This document shows positions 33,271 through 36,605 of a stretch of 36,605 bases of DNA, one piece after another. Location of the stretch: positions 1 through 36,605 of the forward strand of contig JAOUHD010000012.1 in assembly GCA_029865345.1 (NCBI GenBank), read 5' to 3'. Made by a program: the position numbers and the translations under genes. Every line of letters begins with the position of its first letter. Position 1 is the stretch's first letter. Below the pieces are notes generated by a model that did not search any database, was not told where the DNA came from, and saw nothing but the letters and a program-made list of their open reading frames with translations. Source of the stretch: Nitrospira sp. GTDB taxonomy: Bacteria > Nitrospirota > Nitrospiria > Nitrospirales > Nitrospiraceae.

Positions 33271-36158
33271 TGAAGCCATCTGGACGCAAAAGAAGACGCA
33301 TCGGACGTCGTCTTTCCGCTTCACTTCCTACAGTATCGACAGGCTTCGATCTGCTCGAAGGGCTTCCGCTGGCCACCGTCATTCTTGATACTGATCTCAC
33401 CGTATTGGCCGTTAATCGGGAGAGTCTTCGGTTGCTTGGGCCACGGTTTCCTTCCTCCACGGTCCCCTTCTTTCCATCCCTGTGGTCGAGACTCACTCAA
33501 TCCGACACAACCACTATAACAGCACAACTGAACGGAGTACTTAGAAGCCACCGTCCGATGTCTGTGACGGAACATCTTCTCTTCCGGAAGGCAACCCATC
33601 CCGTTCCCGTAGAATGGACCTGCGCACCCGGTATGTTCAATGGGAAGACCGTACTGATAATCAGCATTCGCGACTTGTCCCATGAGCTGGAATTGGAGCA
33701 GGATCGCGATCGGTTGGCCGCGATCGCTGAGGAAAGTCCCTTACCGATGATCGAACTGGACCGGCATATGAGCCTGCTGTACGCCAATCCAGCGATGATC
33801 TCCCTGCTCACTCGATTCGGATACAATCTCAAAGGATTTCCCAACGTCGCCCCGCGCAGCCTTCCGGGCATCGTGCGACGCTGTCTCGCCACAGGCCATG
33901 TGCTTCATGATGAGGCAGTTGTGCTCCCAGAAGCCAGGTTTTCGTGGACCTTCTGCCCGGTTCCCACGCACAACGTCGTGCGAGGCTATGCCATCGACAT
34001 GACGAGCGTCCATAAGACGCAGCAGGCGCTCCAACTATCTGCCGACCAACTTCGCCAGAGCAACCAACGTCTGGACCAAGCGCTGGATGAGGCGAAGGAA
34101 TCAGCACGCGTCAAGACAGCATTTCTCGCGACAGTCAGTCATGAACTACGTACCCCCATGAACGGGGTGATCGGTATGACGAGCCTGCTGATGGAGACGT
34201 CCTTGACGTCTGAACAACAATCCTACGCGGAGACCATTCGGCAATGCGGCGAAGCTCTGCTGCAGCTGATCAACGACGTGCTCGAATGCAGCAAGATCGA
34301 GGTAGGGAAGCTTGAGCTGGAATGCCTCGACTTCAATCTGAGAACCACGGTGGAGCAGGTATTGGCACAATTCGCCGAACGGGCGGAGACGAAAGGGCTG
34401 GAACTGACTGGACTGGTACATGCCGCGGTTCCAACTGGACTGAAAGGCGACCCCGGCCGCCTGCGTCAGATCCTCACCAATCTGGTTGCCAACGCGGTGA
34501 AGTTTACCAACAAGGGCGAGGTGACCCTGCAGGCCTATCTCGAAGAAGATTTCCCCGACACGACCATCATTCGCTTCGAAGTCACGGACAGCGGCATTGG
34601 AATCAATCCAAGTACTCAAGACAAACTGTTCCGTCCGTTTGTGCAGGCGGACAGCTCCACGACCAGAAAATATGGCGGCACCGGCCTTGGCCTCTCCATT
34701 TCCAAGCAACTCGTGGAATTGATGGGTGGACAGATCGGAGTGCGCAGCACCGAAGGACAGGGTAGCACCTTCTGGTGCACCGCACGCCTCCAGAAACAGG
34801 CCGGTTCTCCCCGGGCAATTCTTCCGACCGGAGATCTCACCGGAAAGCGCGTCTTGATCGTCGATGACAATGAGTCGAATCGCTTGATCCTTCACCATCT
34901 GGCATCAGGTTGGGGGATGGTGGACGACCTTGCAGAGGATGCCGAATCGGCTTTACGCCGCATCGCGGAGGCGAAGCAGCGGGGAGTGCCGTACGATCTC
35001 GCGATTTTGGACGTCATCATGCCGGGAAAGGACGGGTTGCAACTCGCCCGAGAACTGCAAAGCCACCCGGTTGGATCCGGTATTCGCCTTATCGTCATGA
35101 CCTCGATGCTGCAACGGGGCCATGCGGAACAGGCCCGCCAGGCCGGCGCGATGGGCTACCTGCCCAAACCCGTCCGCCATGATGAATTACGCGACTGCCT
35201 TCGGACGGTTCTGGGTCTGCCCGAGAGCCAAGAGCCACAAACGACTCACACGCTCTCAGTCGTGCCGCAACTCGTCACCAAGCATATGGTCGCGGAGAAT
35301 GTGCAGCATCGGCGCATTTTGATCGTGGAAGACAACATCGTCAATCAGAAGCTCGCCGTACGGATGATGGAGAAACTTGGCTACCAACCAGATGTCGTTG
35401 AAAACGGTCAAGAAGCGTTGACTGCGCTCGCCAAGGGAGACTATGCCGCCATCCTGATGGATTGTCAGATGCCCGTTATGGATGGATTTGAGACAACCCG
35501 AAACATTCGCAACGGTGAAGCAGCAGTAGCATCGCATGACTCGCCCGGTGGGAACCCAAACAGTTCAGACAGGGCACCACAATCGACTCCACATATTCCG
35601 ATCATTGCGGTCACCGCCAATGCGATGCAGGGCGATCGCGAGCGCTGTTTGGCGACTGGGATGGACGACTATCTCGCCAAACCCATCAAGCTCGACGAAC
35701 TGCGGAGCGCCCTCGCTCGGTGGATATCTACGCCACCGAATGCAATGGTAACCGGAAAGCATAAACTCATTCCCACCACAGCCGACCCAACCAGAGGAAT
35801 CTTTGATCCTGCAAAAATGTATCAGAACATCGGCAGCGACGGTGAGTTGTTCGCACAACTCGTCTGCCTATTTCTTGATCGTTACCACACTATGCTCACT
35901 GACATTAGAACCGCCCTGGCCGATGGAGATGCAGTCACCGTTGAACGATTGGCACACACATTCAAAGGTACCGCTGGAAATCTTTGCGCCTCGGAGGCCT
36001 CACTGACTGCCGGTCGCCTCGAAGCAGTTGGCCGCCTCAACGCGCTGCACGACGCCCCTCCCGTCTACGCGCAACTCGAACTTGAAGTCGCACGACTTGT
36101 GCGTATCCTTGAATCCTACCGGCAGGGCTATCAGCCGATCACCCAGGCAGCAGCCTGA
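33267..36158 (+). CDS. Hybrid sensor histidine kinase (PAS-PAS-HisKA-HATPase-REC-REC-Hpt)
   Basis: 963 residues without obvious membrane segments. Two PAS-like domains (about 25-130, 145-250), coiled coil, HisKA with His292 (VSHELRTPMNG), HATPase with N-box NLVANAVKF and DSGIGI, GTGLGLSIS. REC1 has D582 (LAILDVIMP); REC2 has D732 (LMDCQMPVMDG) and a disordered insertion of about 25 residues before AVTANAM. The C-terminal Hpt carries His897 (LAHTFKGTAGN). This BarA/TorS-like phosphorelay needs an outside response regulator, not found here. ATGA overlap with the HD-GYP gene suggests a two-gene operon linking the relay to c-di-GMP turnover. Confidence 0.95.
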   Translation: MMKPSGRKRRRIGRRLSASLPTVSTGFDLLEGLPLATVILDTDLTVLAVNRESLRLLGPRFPSSTVPFFPSLWSRLTQSDTTTITAQLNGVLRSHRPMSVTEHLLFRKATHPVPVEWTCAPGMFNGKTVLIISIRDLSHELELEQDRDRLAAIAEESPLPMIELDRHMSLLYANPAMISLLTRFGYNLKGFPNVAPRSLPGIVRRCLATGHVLHDEAVVLPEARFSWTFCPVPTHNVVRGYAIDMTSVHKTQQALQLSADQLRQSNQRLDQALDEAKESARVKTAFLATVSHELRTPMNGVIGMTSLLMETSLTSEQQSYAETIRQCGEALLQLINDVLECSKIEVGKLELECLDFNLRTTVEQVLAQFAERAETKGLELTGLVHAAVPTGLKGDPGRLRQILTNLVANAVKFTNKGEVTLQAYLEEDFPDTTIIRFEVTDSGIGINPSTQDKLFRPFVQADSSTTRKYGGTGLGLSISKQLVELMGGQIGVRSTEGQGSTFWCTARLQKQAGSPRAILPTGDLTGKRVLIVDDNESNRLILHHLASGWGMVDDLAEDAESALRRIAEAKQRGVPYDLAILDVIMPGKDGLQLARELQSHPVGSGIRLIVMTSMLQRGHAEQARQAGAMGYLPKPVRHDELRDCLRTVLGLPESQEPQTTHTLSVVPQLVTKHMVAENVQHRRILIVEDNIVNQKLAVRMMEKLGYQPDVVENGQEALTALAKGDYAAILMDCQMPVMDGFETTRNIRNGEAAVASHDSPGGNPNSSDRAPQSTPHIPIIAVTANAMQGDRERCLATGMDDYLAKPIKLDELRSALARWISTPPNAMVTGKHKLIPTTADPTRGIFDPAKMYQNIGSDGELFAQLVCLFLDRYHTMLTDIRTALADGDAVTVERLAHTFKGTAGNLCASEASLTAGRLEAVGRLNALHDAPPVYAQLELEVARLVRILESYRQGYQPITQAAA

Positions 36159-36264
36159 CCGAGGCCGGCGGCGTAGCGCCCTCACTGTCTGATCATAAAC
36201 TGATCCACCAATCACCTCCCTGTTCGAAGCATGGCTGCGTTCCCGATACCACAGGCCCTACTAG

Positions 36265-36295
36265 TGGACTGTAACACCCATGTATAGACTATAAT
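36265..36295 (+). promoter_or_regulatory. Candidate transposase promoter
   Basis: Perfect -10 TATAAT at 36290-36295 with a weak -35 (TGGACT, spacer 19). The expected start of transcription is at or next to the ATG at 36303, giving a nearly leaderless mRNA, consistent with no visible ribosome site. Confidence 0.35.
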
Positions 36296-36302
36296 CGTGT
36301 TC

Positions 36303-36605
36303 ATGGAAAACACGATAGTCCTGACGAAACGTGAACGGATGGAACTCACCCGACGAGCGAGGAGCCGGACCGGACGGGCCGAAGATGCACGGCGAGCCCG
36401 CGCGATTCTGCTCCGGGCTGCGGGGGCGACCTGGGATTCCGTGTGTCACGCCTTGGGGTGTAGTCGTGGCTTTGTCGCGACCTGGAGCCAGCGGTTTGCT
36501 GCGGAACGGTTGGCGGGGCTGTACAGCCGGCATCGTGGGCAAGTCCCCCTGCGGCACACCCCTCAGACGGAAGCCCGCATCCTGGAGACCACGCGGCGCG
36601 CGCCG
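36303..36605 (+). CDS. IS630-type transposase, N-terminal part (cut by window edge)
   Basis: 101 codons in view. Starts MENTIVLTKRERMELTRRAR, then ARRARAILLRAAGATWDSVC and LGCSRGFVATWSQRFAAERL, GLYSRHRGQ: the N-terminal HTH pair (HTH_29/32 type) of IS630 transposases. The DDE domain would lie beyond the edge. The left end of the element probably lies in 36159-36302. GC-rich codons differ from the gene before it. An inverted repeat spans the start codon. Confidence 0.85.
   Translation, partial: MENTIVLTKRERMELTRRARSRTGRAEDARRARAILLRAAGATWDSVCHALGCSRGFVATWSQRFAAERLAGLYSRHRGQVPLRHTPQTEARILETTRRAP

Larger units (their letters stand above)
36159..36605 (+). mobile_element. IS630-family insertion sequence, left part
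   Basis: Inferred from the transposase start; the exact left end and TA target duplication cannot be set without the other end. It lies downstream of the hybrid kinase gene and does not break it. Confidence 0.6.

Overview
The window reads as a motility and flagellar-glycosylation region of a Gram-negative bacterium. A single polar-type flagellin, FliD/FliS/FlaG, a CheY/CheZ pair, several c-di-GMP proteins and a set of GT9, CgeB-like and GT2 glycosyltransferases together resemble flagellar regions of Nitrospira (Nitrospirota). That placement comes from gene content only and is moderately uncertain. Nearly everything from the left edge to about 31.8 kb is on the minus strand, so transcription runs right to left.

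Layout: 1-832, cheZ (cut by the edge) and cheY. 833-2465, a 320-base gap, then an excisionase-like HTH gene divergent from a MinD/FlhG-like ATPase. 2565-5407, a soluble chemoreceptor broken by a frameshift, a PilZ protein and a GAF-GGDEF protein whose catalytic motif is lost while its c-di-GMP inhibitory site is kept. 5427-8978, the flagellar filament block fliT-fliS-fliD-flaG-fliC, driven by a very clear sigma-28 promoter in front of the flagellin. 9038-18599, a small unknown gene and four glycosyltransferase genes, one encoding a protein of about 1394 residues with three transferase modules and a TPR tail.

19337-29732 is a compact ten-gene sugar or acyl-sugar synthesis operon. In transcription order it holds a DegT aminotransferase, acyl-AMP ligase, LuxE-like acyl-protein synthetase, LuxC-like acyl reductase, acyl carrier protein, FabZ-like dehydratase, a thiamine-diphosphate carboligase, a NeuB-family PEP-condensing synthase, a GNAT acetyltransferase and a CmcI-type methyltransferase. 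It is preceded by rfbF (CTP:glucose-1-phosphate cytidylyltransferase). The block has lower GC than the glycosyltransferase genes beside it. It is bracketed by direct repeats: an intact rfbF on the right, and on the left an rfbF remnant that keeps the leader, the start codon and the last 31 codons but has lost everything between. I consider this block the most likely undescribed system here: it appears to join ACP-based acyl activation and reduction to aldolase and carboligase chemistry to build an unusual flagellin sugar.

31045-36158 holds a YcgR-like PilZ protein, then (plus strand) an HD-GYP protein translationally coupled to a large hybrid histidine kinase. The right edge carries the start of an IS630-type transposase.

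Probable logic: the chemotaxis and c-di-GMP proteins tune the flagellar motor, sigma-28 switches on the filament genes, and the sugar operon with the glycosyltransferases decorates the flagellin. No tRNA, rRNA or CRISPR array was seen.
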